DNA of 23,227 nucleotides from JAAYXU01 sp050942555. Lineage in GTDB: Bacteria > Bacillota > Clostridia > Christensenellales > UMGS416. Location of the stretch: the NCBI GenBank assembly GCA_050942555.1, contig JBMNNN010000015.1, positions 1-23,227 of the forward strand. Reading direction: 5' to 3'. Each line of letters opens with the position of its first letter. Positions within the stretch are counted from its first letter, which is position 1. Both the position numbers and the translations under genes were made by a program. Below are positions 7,119 through 14,054 of the stretch, in pieces. The notes under the pieces were generated by a model. It made no database searches, was not told where the DNA came from, and saw nothing but the letters and a program-made list of their open reading frames with translations.

Positions 7119-8231
7119 TTAGTCCCCCCGCATACCCGGGAACGAGATGGGCTCGGGCAGCGTGATCTGGGCCATCGCGGCCAGCGCGTAATTGTCGGTC
7201 ATGCCCGCCACATAGTCGGCGACCCAACGCATGGGCCCGCTTTTCTCCCGCTCGTAGGCGGGCCGCATCCGCGAGAGGAACCGGGCGAACGACACGTCGA
7301 GCGGCAGCCCGGGTTCGTCCGGATCGCGCTCGCACTGCGCGAGCAGGTGATCGAACAGCGTCCGGATGATGCGGTCGCAGTATGCCTCGTAGCGGCGGAT
7401 ACGGGGGTGTCCGTATATATGCTCGTAGTTGAAATTGCGAAGCTGGGTCAGCAGCGCGAACTTCTCGTCGGAAAAACCCATCACGCCGCTCTTGGCAGAG
7501 TTCTCAATAAGATCGATGACCAGCGTGTTGATGATTTCTCCGTTGTTGCTGCCCAGCACCGCGCGGATGTCGGGCGGCACGTCGGCGATCGTGACAAACC
7601 CTGCAAGCAGCGCGTCTTCGAGATCCCGCCCCAGATAGGCGATCTTATCGGCGAAGCGGACCGCACAGCCCTCCCATGTGGCTGGAAGGCGGTTCTTGTC
7701 GCGTTTCTCCTCGGGCAGCCGCGGCGTCTTTTCGGGCGCCAGCGTCTGCTCAAACAGCTCTCCGTTGTGGCATATGATCGCGTCGCGCACGCCCCGCGTC
7801 AGGTTCAAGCCCTCGCCGTCCCTTGCAAGGAAATCGACGACGCGCAGGCTGTGAATCTCGTGTTGGAATGCGCACTGCCCGCCAAGGAGCGCCGAGAGCG
7901 TGCGCTCGCCCGAGTGGCCAAAGGGCGCGTGCCCCAGATCGTGACCCAGCCCGCCCGCGTAGGCAAGCTCGGAATCCATCGGCCAGCCCTGCGCGGCGAG
8001 CCCCCTGCACAGCGTGGCGGCGATCGTCGCCACATGCAGCACATGCTCGATACGGGTGCACACATGGTCGTTCTCGGGCGCGAAGAACACCTGCGTCTTG
8101 TGCTTAAGGCGGCGAAACGGCGTGCAGTGGATCATCGCGGTCTGGTCCCGGAAATAGGGGCCGCGTACGTCCTCTCTGCGGGGCCGCTTCCGGGCTATCA
8201 GGGCCTGCCTGTCCAGTATCTCGTAGGGCAT
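7119..8231 (-). CDS. dgt: Deoxyguanosinetriphosphate triphosphohydrolase-like protein (HD domain)
   Basis: 370 residues. HD-domain metal ligands are clear: H63 in RIEHVLHVA, H97-D98 in GGLGHDLGHAPFGH, and a later conserved D. The N-terminal FRDQTAMIHCTPFRRLKHKTQVF stretch (in two parts: FRDQTAMIHCTPFRRL, then KHKTQVF) is characteristic of bacterial dGTPases, which hydrolyse dNTPs to nucleoside and triphosphate. The ATG at 8231 was chosen because AAAGGAGGG lies upstream and conservation starts there; the frame is open to 8330, but that part overlaps rluD. The gene follows rluD by 22 bases and looks like the last gene of the division/envelope operon. No convincing terminator follows it, so some readthrough into the SDR operon is possible. 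Confidence 0.92.
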   Translation of the reverse strand: MPYEILDRQALIARKRPRREDVRGPYFRDQTAMIHCTPFRRLKHKTQVFFAPENDHVCTRIEHVLHVATIAATLCRGLAAQGWPMDSELAYAGGLGHDLGHAPFGHSGERTLSALLGGQCAFQHEIHSLRVVDFLARDGEGLNLTRGVRDAIICHNGELFEQTLAPEKTPRLPEEKRDKNRLPATWEGCAVRFADKIAYLGRDLEDALLAGFVTIADVPPDIRAVLGSNNGEIINTLVIDLIENSAKSGVMGFSDEKFALLTQLRNFNYEHIYGHPRIRRYEAYCDRIIRTLFDHLLAQCERDPDEPGLPLDVSFARFLSRMRPAYEREKSGPMRWVADYVAGMTDNYALAAMAQITLPEPISFPGMRGD

Positions 8232-8253
8232 CGCGTTTCCCTCCTTTGCGGGA

Positions 8254-9162
8254 TTATGGCGCGGAGCGGAGCCTGGCAAGGTAGCCGACGAAGTCATCGG
8301 GGAGAGGCGCGGTAAACGCCATCGGCTCACCGGTCGCCGGGTGGACGAACTCCAGCTTCGCCGCGTGCAGCAGCTGTCCCGGCAGCGCGCCGCGCCTGCG
8401 GCGTGAGCCGTATACCGGGTCGCCCACCACCGGATGCCCGATATGGGCCATATGGACCCGTATCTGGTGCGTGCGGCCGGTCAACAGGCTGACCCGGAGC
8501 AGTGTTTCGCGGCTGAAACGCTCGAGCACCTCGTAGTCGCTGACCGCGCTGCGTCCGCCCTCCACCACGGCCATGCGCTTGCGGTCGGCGCTGCTGCGGC
8601 CGATGGGCGCATCGATGCGCCCGCTGTCGGGCCCTACCCGGCCCTCTACCAGCGCCAGATAGGTGCGCCGCGCCGTCTTTTCCTTTATCTGCGCGGCCAG
8701 AGCATGGTGCGCCGCGTCGTTTTTCGCAGCGACTATGAGTCCGGTCGTATCCTTGTCGATCCGGTGCACGATCCCCGGCCGCATCGCGCCCCCCACGCCC
8801 GACAGGTCCGTGCAATGGAAAAGAAGCGCATTGACAAGCGTCCCCCCCGCGTGCCCCGCGCTCGGATGCACAACCAGCCCGCGCTGCTTGTTGATGACGA
8901 TGAGATGCGCGTCCTCGTATATGATGTCGAGCGGTATCTGCTCGGGCACGGCGCGGGCCGGAGCGGGCTCGGGAATATCGGCCATAACAAGATCGCCCTG
9001 CCGCAGCCTGAGCGCGGCGCGCGCCGCGCTGCCGTTCACCAGTACCCGGTTTTCTGCGATGAGCCTTGCCGCGCGGGAACGGGACAGGCCGCATGCCGCG
9101 GCCAGCGCGGTATCCAGGCGCTCCCCCGCGCGCTCAGGGCCTATCGTGAAGGACCGTTTCAC
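8254..9162 (-). CDS. rluD: RluD-family pseudouridine synthase with S4 domain
   Basis: 302 residues from the preferred start. An N-terminal S4 RNA-binding domain (GERLDTAL...VLVNG) is followed by the pseudouridine synthase domain. The catalytic motif reads HRIDKDTTGL, with the nucleophilic aspartate at residue 136 from this start. LLTGRTHQIRVHM is the family's second signature. It isomerises uridines in 23S rRNA. The start is uncertain: the frame has an ATG at 9192, but GTG at 9162 has GGGGAG seven bases upstream and gives the usual family N-terminus; another GTG lies at 9168. In every case the gene begins inside the 3' end of lspA. lspA-rluD adjacency is common in Bacillota. Confidence 0.93.
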   Translation of the reverse strand: MKRSFTIGPERAGERLDTALAAACGLSRSRAARLIAENRVLVNGSAARAALRLRQGDLVMADIPEPAPARAVPEQIPLDIIYEDAHLIVINKQRGLVVHPSAGHAGGTLVNALLFHCTDLSGVGGAMRPGIVHRIDKDTTGLIVAAKNDAAHHALAAQIKEKTARRTYLALVEGRVGPDSGRIDAPIGRSSADRKRMAVVEGGRSAVSDYEVLERFSRETLLRVSLLTGRTHQIRVHMAHIGHPVVGDPVYGSRRRRGALPGQLLHAAKLEFVHPATGEPMAFTAPLPDDFVGYLARLRSAP

Positions 9163-9646
9163 CGCCACTCTCCCCGGTATCCTTCCGGCCATACGTATGC
9201 CGCTCGTGGATGAACAGGAGATACACGCCCAGCAGTATCGAGCCCGCTACCAGGCCCATATCGGCTACGTTGAATATCGCAAAGTCAATGAGCTTAAAAT
9301 ACAAAAAATCGAGCACGTATCCGAACCGGATGCGGTCGATGAGATTTCCCACAGCGCCGCCCAGTATGAGCCCCAGCGCCAGGTACGAAAGCCAGTGCAG
9401 GCCGCGCCGCCTATATATGACCCATCCGGCGATGCCCAGCGCCGCCGCCGCCGACAGGACGAGAAAAACCCACCGGAACCCCGGCAGCATGCCAAACGCC
9501 GCGCCTGTATTCTCGGTATAGTGAAAGTGGAACACGCCCTCCCAAAGCGGAATGTCGCCCACCGGCTTGAGCGTTCCCAGCACCCATGTCTTGGTCAGCC
9601 TGTCCAGCACCAGCACGACCGCGGCCATCGCAAATGTCAGTATCAA
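9134..9646 (-). CDS. lspA: Lipoprotein signal peptidase (signal peptidase II)
   Basis: 170 residues, four membrane segments. All family motifs are visible: NTGAAFG (46-52), GGAVGNLIDR (96-105), the catalytic aspartates D113 in VLDF and D129 in FNVAD. It cleaves the signal peptide of diacylated prolipoproteins in the membrane; the lipoprotein at the left window edge would be a substrate. The start is TTG at 9646 with GGGAGG seven bases upstream; the next in-frame ATG would cut into the first membrane segment. The last 10-20 residues (hydrophilic tail) are encoded in DNA shared with the start of rluD. Confidence 0.96.
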   Translation of the reverse strand: MILTFAMAAVVLVLDRLTKTWVLGTLKPVGDIPLWEGVFHFHYTENTGAAFGMLPGFRWVFLVLSAAAALGIAGWVIYRRRGLHWLSYLALGLILGGAVGNLIDRIRFGYVLDFLYFKLIDFAIFNVADMGLVAGSILLGVYLLFIHERHTYGRKDTGESGGETVLHDRP

Positions 9647-9670
9647 TCGTCGTCCTCCCGTCCCCGCAGC

Positions 9671-10027
9671 TTATCGCCCTCCCCGCTGCAGATCCACGAT
9701 GCGCATGATTTCGGCGATGAATCCCCCGATAAGAGGCAGATTCTGGTACGCAAGCTGCTGCAGGAAATAGATCACCGCTGCGCCCAGTATCGTAAACCCG
9801 ATCGCGGTGCCAAAGCCGCGCATGAGTCCGGCTAACAGGTTGACGCGGATCATGCGCCATGGTTGCTGCAGGTAGCGTATGTATTCACTCAGATGGCTGC
9901 GCTCCAGATTTATCGCTTCGCGCTCAAGACGCTGTCGGCGTCGTTCGCTCCTGCAGCCAAGAGTCCGCGCCGTATCAGTCCTCTGCCTGCTCCGATTCGT
10001 CCCCCGCCACAGGCCTGAGACCGGCAC
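9671..10027 (-). CDS. Small membrane protein, DUF5665-like
   Basis: About 118 residues from GTG 10027. A basic, helical N-terminal part precedes a conserved core of about 75 residues: SEYIRYLQQPWR, then a hydrophobic segment (LLAGLMRGFGTAIGFTILG and onward) and LPLIGGFIAEIMRIV. This arrangement resembles the DUF5665 family of small Bacillota proteins; function is unknown. Two membrane segments are likely. The start is doubtful: the frame is open to an ATG at 10081 inside divIVA, and the conserved part begins only after the divIVA stop (9975). GTG 10027 gives a 53-base overlap. Its place between divIVA and lspA suggests a role at the division site or envelope, by association only. Confidence 0.72.
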   Translation of the reverse strand: MPVSGLWRGTNRSRQRTDTARTLGCRSERRRQRLEREAINLERSHLSEYIRYLQQPWRMIRVNLLAGLMRGFGTAIGFTILGAAVIYFLQQLAYQNLPLIGGFIAEIMRIVDLQRGGR

Positions 10028-10565
10028 TGCGTTCTTCTTCTTTGAATTCCTGTTCCCCGCCCAATTCCTCGTATTCCTCAATGACGGGCATCCCTTCCTG
10101 GCCGATGAGCCTTAACTGCGCTTCCAGCTCCGCCCGGTAGCGTTCCCGCATTTCAGCGATCTGGCGGGCCAGCGCGTCGGCCTGCGCAGTCAGCATGCGC
10201 TTGCGCTGCGCGGCCTCATCGAGTATTCGCCGCGCGCGGTTGCGCCCGTCCTCGACCAGCCGCTCGGCCTTGTCCTGCGCCCTGTCGGTCAGGGCGTCGG
10301 CCTTGTCCTGCGCCGCCTGCACGATCTCACCGGCGGTTTTTTGTGCGAGCGCCAGCGTCTCGCGCAGCGCGCTCTCCATGCTGCCAATCGCTGTCTGCTG
10401 TTCTTCCACCAGTGCCTGCCTGGATGTAAGCCTCTCAATCTCTGCCTGTAAGTATTCCATTTCCTCGACTACTTCATCCAAAAACGCGTCCACCTCGTCG
10501 GGATTGTAGCCCCGGAACGAGAACGAGAATTTTTTGTTGACGATGTCTTCGGGCTTGATGGTCAT
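9975..10565 (-). CDS. divIVA: DivIVA cell-division / polarity protein
   Basis: 196 residues. The N-terminal membrane-binding domain is highly typical: MTIKPEDIVNKKF, then FSFRGYNPDEVDAFLDEV, including F17 and R18, equivalent to the residues that insert into curved membranes in B. subtilis DivIVA. A long coiled coil follows (about 30-165), then an acidic tail rich in Glu and Asp. It marks poles and septa and recruits division or wall-growth proteins. The start was set at ATG 10565 behind AGGAGG; an in-frame ATG at 10625 overlaps yggT and adds nothing typical. It follows yggT by 23 bases with no ylmH between them, which is unlike many Bacillota clusters. Confidence 0.94.
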   Translation of the reverse strand: MTIKPEDIVNKKFSFSFRGYNPDEVDAFLDEVVEEMEYLQAEIERLTSRQALVEEQQTAIGSMESALRETLALAQKTAGEIVQAAQDKADALTDRAQDKAERLVEDGRNRARRILDEAAQRKRMLTAQADALARQIAEMRERYRAELEAQLRLIGQEGMPVIEEYEELGGEQEFKEEERSAGLRPVAGDESEQAED

Positions 10566-10588
10566 CTGAAACCTCCTAAGACGCCGGA

Positions 10589-10885
10589 TCAGTATATATA
10601 GTAAAAAAGCTGCTGGAGCAGCCACTCTACGATGAGCAGCGCGAATATCGCGAACATCGGCGAAAAATCGATCGGTATCGCGCCTCTGCTCATATACCGC
10701 GCCGTGATCCTGCGGAAGGGGCCAACGACCGGTTCGGTGAGGAAACTGATAAAGCGGCGGAGCATATTGTCAGGCGGTACAAACCAGCTCAGCAGCGAAC
10801 CGGCTACGATCACCCAGGTATAGATTCGCAGCAGCCGCATCACGGCCAAAAGCGCGTATGCGCCGATTAGCTCAGCGGTGGTCAT
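10589..10885 (-). CDS. yggT: YggT-family membrane protein (YlmG)
   Basis: 98 residues with two hydrophobic stretches (about 8-34 and 74-96) separated by the family signature LSWFVPPDN...ISFLTEPVVGPFRR...IDFSPM. YggT/YlmG proteins are conserved beside sepF in Gram-positive bacteria and cyanobacteria and are linked to division and osmotic or nucleoid phenotypes; their biochemical role is unsettled. GAAAGGA lies upstream of the ATG, partly over the sepF stop. Spacing to sepF is 12 bases. Confidence 0.93.
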   Translation of the reverse strand: MTTAELIGAYALLAVMRLLRIYTWVIVAGSLLSWFVPPDNMLRRFISFLTEPVVGPFRRITARYMSRGAIPIDFSPMFAIFALLIVEWLLQQLFYYIY

Positions 10886-10897
10886 TCATAGTCCTTT

Positions 10898-11425
10898 CTA
10901 GTCCCTCTTTCTGTAGGAGTCCTGCGCCGCCCGCTGCCGCAGCTCGCCCGGGAGACCCGTCGCCAGGTTCCCCGATATATCCACGCCGGGAGGGGCCAGC
11001 AGGAAGATCCCCTTCGAAATTTTGCGGACGCTGCCGTCCAGCGCGTAGATCGCGCCGCTGATGAAATCGAGCACCCGCTGCGCCGCGTCGATCTGCAGAT
11101 TCTCAAGGTTCACGATGACCGGGCGGCTGCCCTTGAGGCTGTCGATGATGGTCTGCGTATCCTCGAAATTCTGGGGCTGGTATACGACCATGCGCACAGT
11201 AGAGGACGAAGGCATGCTCTGAATATCCGCCACTCTCCTTTCATCGCGCCGCGCTCCCGCGGTCGCCGGAACTACCACCGGATCGGCGGTCCTTCGGAAG
11301 CGTTCGCGCGCAGGAGGATCAGGGCGCGTATAGACGGGCAGCTCGTCCCGGGGATCCAGCGTATCCTCGGTCTGCTCGTCAAAGCCCAGCAGCGTGAGTA
11401 TTTTACTCATTCGCTTTCCCGCCAT
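10898..11425 (-). CDS. sepF: SepF cell-division protein
   Basis: 175 residues. The N-terminus (KRMSKILTLLGF) is a short amphipathic helix of the kind that tethers SepF to membranes. A variable acidic/proline linker follows, then the conserved SepF core (about 75-160) with VYQPQNFEDTQTIIDSL, RPVIVNLENL and DFISGAIYALDG. SepF links FtsZ filaments to the membrane and aligns the ring. The start chosen is ATG 11425, six bases after GGGAGG (11437-11432); a TTG at 11431 overlapping the yggS stop is too close to that site. The next in-frame ATG at residue 6 (M in KRMSK) is also possible. Confidence 0.95.
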   Translation of the reverse strand: MAGKRMSKILTLLGFDEQTEDTLDPRDELPVYTRPDPPARERFRRTADPVVVPATAGARRDERRVADIQSMPSSSTVRMVVYQPQNFEDTQTIIDSLKGSRPVIVNLENLQIDAAQRVLDFISGAIYALDGSVRKISKGIFLLAPPGVDISGNLATGLPGELRQRAAQDSYRKRD

Positions 11426-11427
11426 CG

Positions 11428-12135
11428 TCAACCCTCCCTGACAGCCTGTGGCGCGCGCGGACCAAAAAGCGCGCTGCCCACCCTGATCATCGTTGCGCCC
11501 TCGGCGATGGCCTGTTCAAAATCCGCCGACATGCCCATCGACAGTGTCGTGAGACCGACCTGCGGGTATCGCCGCTTCGCCTCGTCCATCAGCTGGCGCA
11601 TCCGCGCAAACCACGGGCGTGCCGGTTCTCCCATGGGCGGGATCGCCATCAGGCCGCGGACCGAAATGCCGGGCATCGCGAGCATGCTGTCGAGAAGCGC
11701 CCACAGCGCGTCGGGCATCACGCCGCTTTTCTGCGGCTCCCTGCCGATGTTGACCTCTACGAGCACCGGCTGCGCGATGCCCTGCGCGCGGCACCGCCTG
11801 TCGATTTCGGCTGCCAGCGACTCCCGGTCCACCGAATGCACGAGAGCGCACCGCCCGATAATATATTTTACCTTGTTGGACTGTAAATGTCCAATGATAT
11901 GCCAGTTAATTTCCAGAAAAAGATCCGCCTTGGCCATAAACTCCTGCACGCGGTTTTCCCCGAAGGCGGCAATCCCCGCAGCAGCCGCCTCCCGCATCGC
12001 GGGAATCGCGACGCTCTTGGTAACCGCGATCATCTCTATATCGCCGGGAGTGCGCCCCGCTGCGGCCGCAGCCCGGGCGACGCGCTCCCGCACCGAGGCG
12101 ACGCGCGCCGTCACTGTCTCGGGCATCGCGCTCAT
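11428..12135 (-). CDS. yggS: YggS-family PLP-binding protein (YlmE / PLPBP)
   Basis: 235 residues. The pyridoxal-phosphate lysine is K40 in IAVTKSV; other family motifs are FGENRVQE, WHIIGHLQSNK, LSMGMSADFEQAI and TMIRVGSALFG. The protein is a non-enzymatic PLP carrier involved in vitamin B6 and amino-acid balance, cytoplasmic. Its gene is a standard neighbour of sepF. The ATG overlaps the stop of the HlyD-like gene as ATGA, with AGGTGG seven bases upstream. The length is typical. Confidence 0.95.
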   Translation of the reverse strand: MSAMPETVTARVASVRERVARAAAAAGRTPGDIEMIAVTKSVAIPAMREAAAAGIAAFGENRVQEFMAKADLFLEINWHIIGHLQSNKVKYIIGRCALVHSVDRESLAAEIDRRCRAQGIAQPVLVEVNIGREPQKSGVMPDALWALLDSMLAMPGISVRGLMAIPPMGEPARPWFARMRQLMDEAKRRYPQVGLTTLSMGMSADFEQAIAEGATMIRVGSALFGPRAPQAVREG

Positions 12136-13358
12136 GGCATTACCACCTGCTGGTCTTTGGCCAGCCGGTCAGCGCTTTGTCCGGTTTCCTTGACGATCGC
12201 GTGCCGGCTGTCCTGAGCCAGCACCTCGACCTCGATAAACCGCGGACTGCCATCGATCATGACGGTGACGCCCTGTGCGCCGTCTTTCTCGCGCACCGCT
12301 CCGGCAGGTACCTTGAAACCCTCCAGGCTGCGCCCGATATGCCCGTCCACCAGGCGGAGGCTTAGCAGGGAACCGATCGGATCACTTAGCTGAAGGACTA
12401 CCAGGGCGTAGCGGCCCTGCTCGATGACGTTGTATACGTGGGCTGTCAGCAGTTTTTCCTCATACCCCTCGAAGCTGATATCGCATACGCCGCCCTTGAC
12501 CAGCGTATTTTGAAGCCGGGGCATCACGATGAATGCGTACCACCTGTTGGGATTGACCAGCCGGTACAGCGGCTCGCCGATGCCCACGACGCCGTCGGTG
12601 CCGGCTCTTACGATAGCCATGCCGCCCGAGAGGAGCTTGTCCCTCGTTTCGGAAACGATGCGGATATCGAGGCTGTCCAGCGTATCGATATTGAACCGGT
12701 CCTCGTAGCCGTCCAGGAAATAGCTGACCACGCCGTTGCCCTCGGCCGTTATGACCTGCCGGGTACGGTTGATTTTCTCTATGAGCGCGTTTTCCCGCTC
12801 GTACATGCTCGTCAGGGCATCGTCGGGCTGCACGGTGCTGTTCATGTAGACGCGCCGCTGCTCCATGAGCTGGGCAAGCTCGCGCTCGTGAACCAGCAGT
12901 CCCCTGCTCTCTCCCCGGGCAGCCAGCGCGGTGATCTGATCGACCTTATCGCGTATCTCGTTATTGAGGCTCTCAAGATCCTTGTCGACGAACGCCTTGA
13001 GTATATTGATCTGCTGGTAGTCCTTTATATCGGCGCGCAGCTGTACGAGGTTCTGTATATCCTTCTCCGAGTAGCCCGATGTGTAGAGTACCGCCAGCTC
13101 TTCCCCGGCGTCGACCTGCTCGCCCTCCGCCACCAGGCAGTCCATGCGCGCGTACTCCTCAGAGAGCACGACGCGCTCGTCGCGCAGCAGTATCGCGGTG
13201 ACCTCCTGGTCGGTTTCAAGGCGACCCCAATCGACGCGCGCGGGAACCAGTTTCTGTATGAGGGTCACGCCGCCCCATACGAGAAGCGCGACGAGCATCG
13301 CCATCAGCACGTAAAAGCGGGGCTTGACGCGGTATCTCCGTTTTCCCCTTGCCGTCAT
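12132..13358 (-). CDS. HlyD-like membrane protein leading the division operon
   Basis: 408 residues. A basic cytoplasmic tail (1-14), one membrane helix (about 15-34), then a large extracellular part: a beta segment (MDCLVAEGEQVDAGEELAV resembles the biotinyl-lipoyl half-motif of HlyD adaptors), a long coiled-coil region (about 95-200), the second half-motif near ITAEGNGVVSYF, and C-terminal beta domains. This is the plan of membrane-fusion/adaptor proteins, but no ABC transporter or channel partner is encoded nearby. It is the first gene after the operon promoter and is translationally coupled to yggS. A role in envelope or division is suggested by position only. GGGAGGGGG precedes the ATG. 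Confidence 0.78.
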   Translation of the reverse strand: MTARGKRRYRVKPRFYVLMAMLVALLVWGGVTLIQKLVPARVDWGRLETDQEVTAILLRDERVVLSEEYARMDCLVAEGEQVDAGEELAVLYTSGYSEKDIQNLVQLRADIKDYQQINILKAFVDKDLESLNNEIRDKVDQITALAARGESRGLLVHERELAQLMEQRRVYMNSTVQPDDALTSMYERENALIEKINRTRQVITAEGNGVVSYFLDGYEDRFNIDTLDSLDIRIVSETRDKLLSGGMAIVRAGTDGVVGIGEPLYRLVNPNRWYAFIVMPRLQNTLVKGGVCDISFEGYEEKLLTAHVYNVIEQGRYALVVLQLSDPIGSLLSLRLVDGHIGRSLEGFKVPAGAVREKDGAQGVTVMIDGSPRFIEVEVLAQDSRHAIVKETGQSADRLAKDQQVVMP

Positions 13359-13402
13359 AGGCCCCCTCCCTTCGTGCCGTTCGTTTTCGCAGTGACTTGC
13401 GT

Positions 13403-13426
13403 TGTTTACTCATTATATCGTAAACA
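13403..13426. promoter_or_regulatory. Perfect TGTTTAC dyad around the division-operon -10 box
   Basis: TGTTTAC (13403-13409) and GTAAACA (13420-13426) form a perfect 7-bp inverted repeat with a 10-base centre that contains the -10 hexamer (13412-13417). Half-site centres are 17 bp apart. The geometry suits a dimeric regulator that would block RNA polymerase. No T-tract follows, and the arms are too far apart for a good hairpin. Confidence 0.5.
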
Positions 13427-13440
13427 GGGGCGGTCGGCAA
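13412..13440 (-). promoter_or_regulatory. Promoter of the hlyD-like / yggS / sepF / divIVA / lspA operon
   Basis: On the minus strand TTGCCG (13440-13435), a 17-base spacer and a perfect TATAAT (13417-13412). Transcription would start near 13405, giving a leader of about 45 bases before the ATG at 13358. It is the only strong promoter seen ahead of this nine-gene run. Confidence 0.7.
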
Positions 13441-13496
13441 CCGTTGTGATTGCGGCATACCCGCGGCGTCCAGCGTGCCGGGTATAATTCGCTCTT

Positions 13497-13531
13497 AAAA
13501 TAAAAAAACCTTCTCTGCGGCGCAGAAAAGG
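13497..13531 (-). terminator. Intrinsic terminator of the sigma-factor module
   Basis: Read on the minus strand, CCTTTTCTG (13531-13523) pairs with CAGAGAAGG (13517-13509), with one G-T wobble and a 5-base loop, followed by TTTTTTTATTTT (13508-13497). It lies 17 bases after the stop of the last gene of the module (13548) and separates it from the division operon. This is the clearest terminator in the window. Confidence 0.88.
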
Positions 13532-13547
13532 ATTATTCGTGCCAATT

Positions 13548-13946
13548 CTACAGATTCATCCGGACGCTGACCCTGTTTCCGCGTTCGTTGAACACCATTT
13601 CGCGGGTAAGCGCTTTGACGAGGACGAGGCCCCTGCCATGCTCGCGGATGGAGCCTCCCGCCTGTTCGGCCGGCGGAGCGGCGCTAAAGCCGACGCCTCC
13701 GTCCTCGACCTCGATCGTGAGGGCAGGCTCGGTCTCGTCGGGATCGACGAGCACGGTTACGGGCGCGTCCTGGGCGTCCGCGTTGCCGTGTATGAACGCG
13801 TTGACGATGAGTTCGTTGAGTACCAGTCGTATATTAAAAAGCGATGCTTCGTCCACGCTCCGGCCTTCGGTGATGCTGCTTAATATGTTGGCTATCGTTT
13901 CGCGCATTTCCGGCAGGGTCCTGATGACATACCGGTTTTTCAACAT
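13548..13946 (-). CDS. Intact ATP-binding anti-sigma kinase (RsbW/SpoIIAB type)
   Basis: 132 residues, a compact GHKL ATPase of the HATPase_c_2 type. The nucleotide-binding boxes are all present: N-box ELIVNAFIHG with E45 and N49; G1 box EDGGVGF with D82 and the following glycines; and the ATP-lid/G2 box EHGRGLVLVKAL (102-113). Such proteins bind a sigma factor and phosphorylate a STAS antagonist. It is separated from the sigma gene by 108 bases that contain a SigB-like promoter (13995-14019), unlike the tight spacing of the three genes before it. GGGGGAG precedes the ATG. The neighbouring RsbW-like protein lacks these boxes, so this may be the real kinase of the module. The partner is inferred from position. 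Confidence 0.9.
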   Translation of the reverse strand: MLKNRYVIRTLPEMRETIANILSSITEGRSVDEASLFNIRLVLNELIVNAFIHGNADAQDAPVTVLVDPDETEPALTIEVEDGGVGFSAAPPAEQAGGSIREHGRGLVLVKALTREMVFNERGNRVSVRMNL

Positions 13947-13994
13947 TTTTCTCCCCCAAGGAGTCGGTTTGCTTATCGCCCGACGATCATATAG

Positions 13995-14019
13995 TAACCC
14001 GGGATCATGCGGGCTAAAC
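13995..14019 (-). promoter_or_regulatory. SigB-like promoter before the second anti-sigma gene
   Basis: On the minus strand GTTTAG (14019-14014), a 13-base spacer and GGGTTA (14000-13995). The B. subtilis SigB consensus is GTTTAA, 12-15 bases, GGGWAW; each box here differs at one position. The predicted start is about 40 bases before the ATG at 13946. It lies immediately after the SigB-family gene, which fits autoregulation. No equally good match was seen by eye in the other intergenic gaps. Confidence 0.5.
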
Positions 14020-14054
14020 AGTCAACAGCCATTACAAAATGCGATATCGGCGGA

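Noticed and set aside
5855..7165. Plus-strand open frame opposite the fucosidase and SDR genes
   Set aside because: Spans two real genes and their junction, with no recognisable fold; a shadow frame.
6597..8315. Long plus-strand open frame opposite the SDR and dgt genes
   Set aside because: It is antisense to well-recognised genes, has low-complexity Arg/Pro/Ser-rich composition and shows no domain or ribosome binding site.
10862..10880. Stretch resembling a tRNA D-arm (gattagctcagcggtgg)
   Set aside because: It lies within the first codons of yggT, and no acceptor stem, anticodon arm or T-arm can be paired around it.
13457..13485. Inverted repeat ATACCCG / CGGGTAT between the two operons
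   Set aside because: A 7-bp repeat with a 15-base spacer and no matching promoter boxes around it; the GGGTAT it contains has no GTTTAA-like partner at SigB spacing on either strand.
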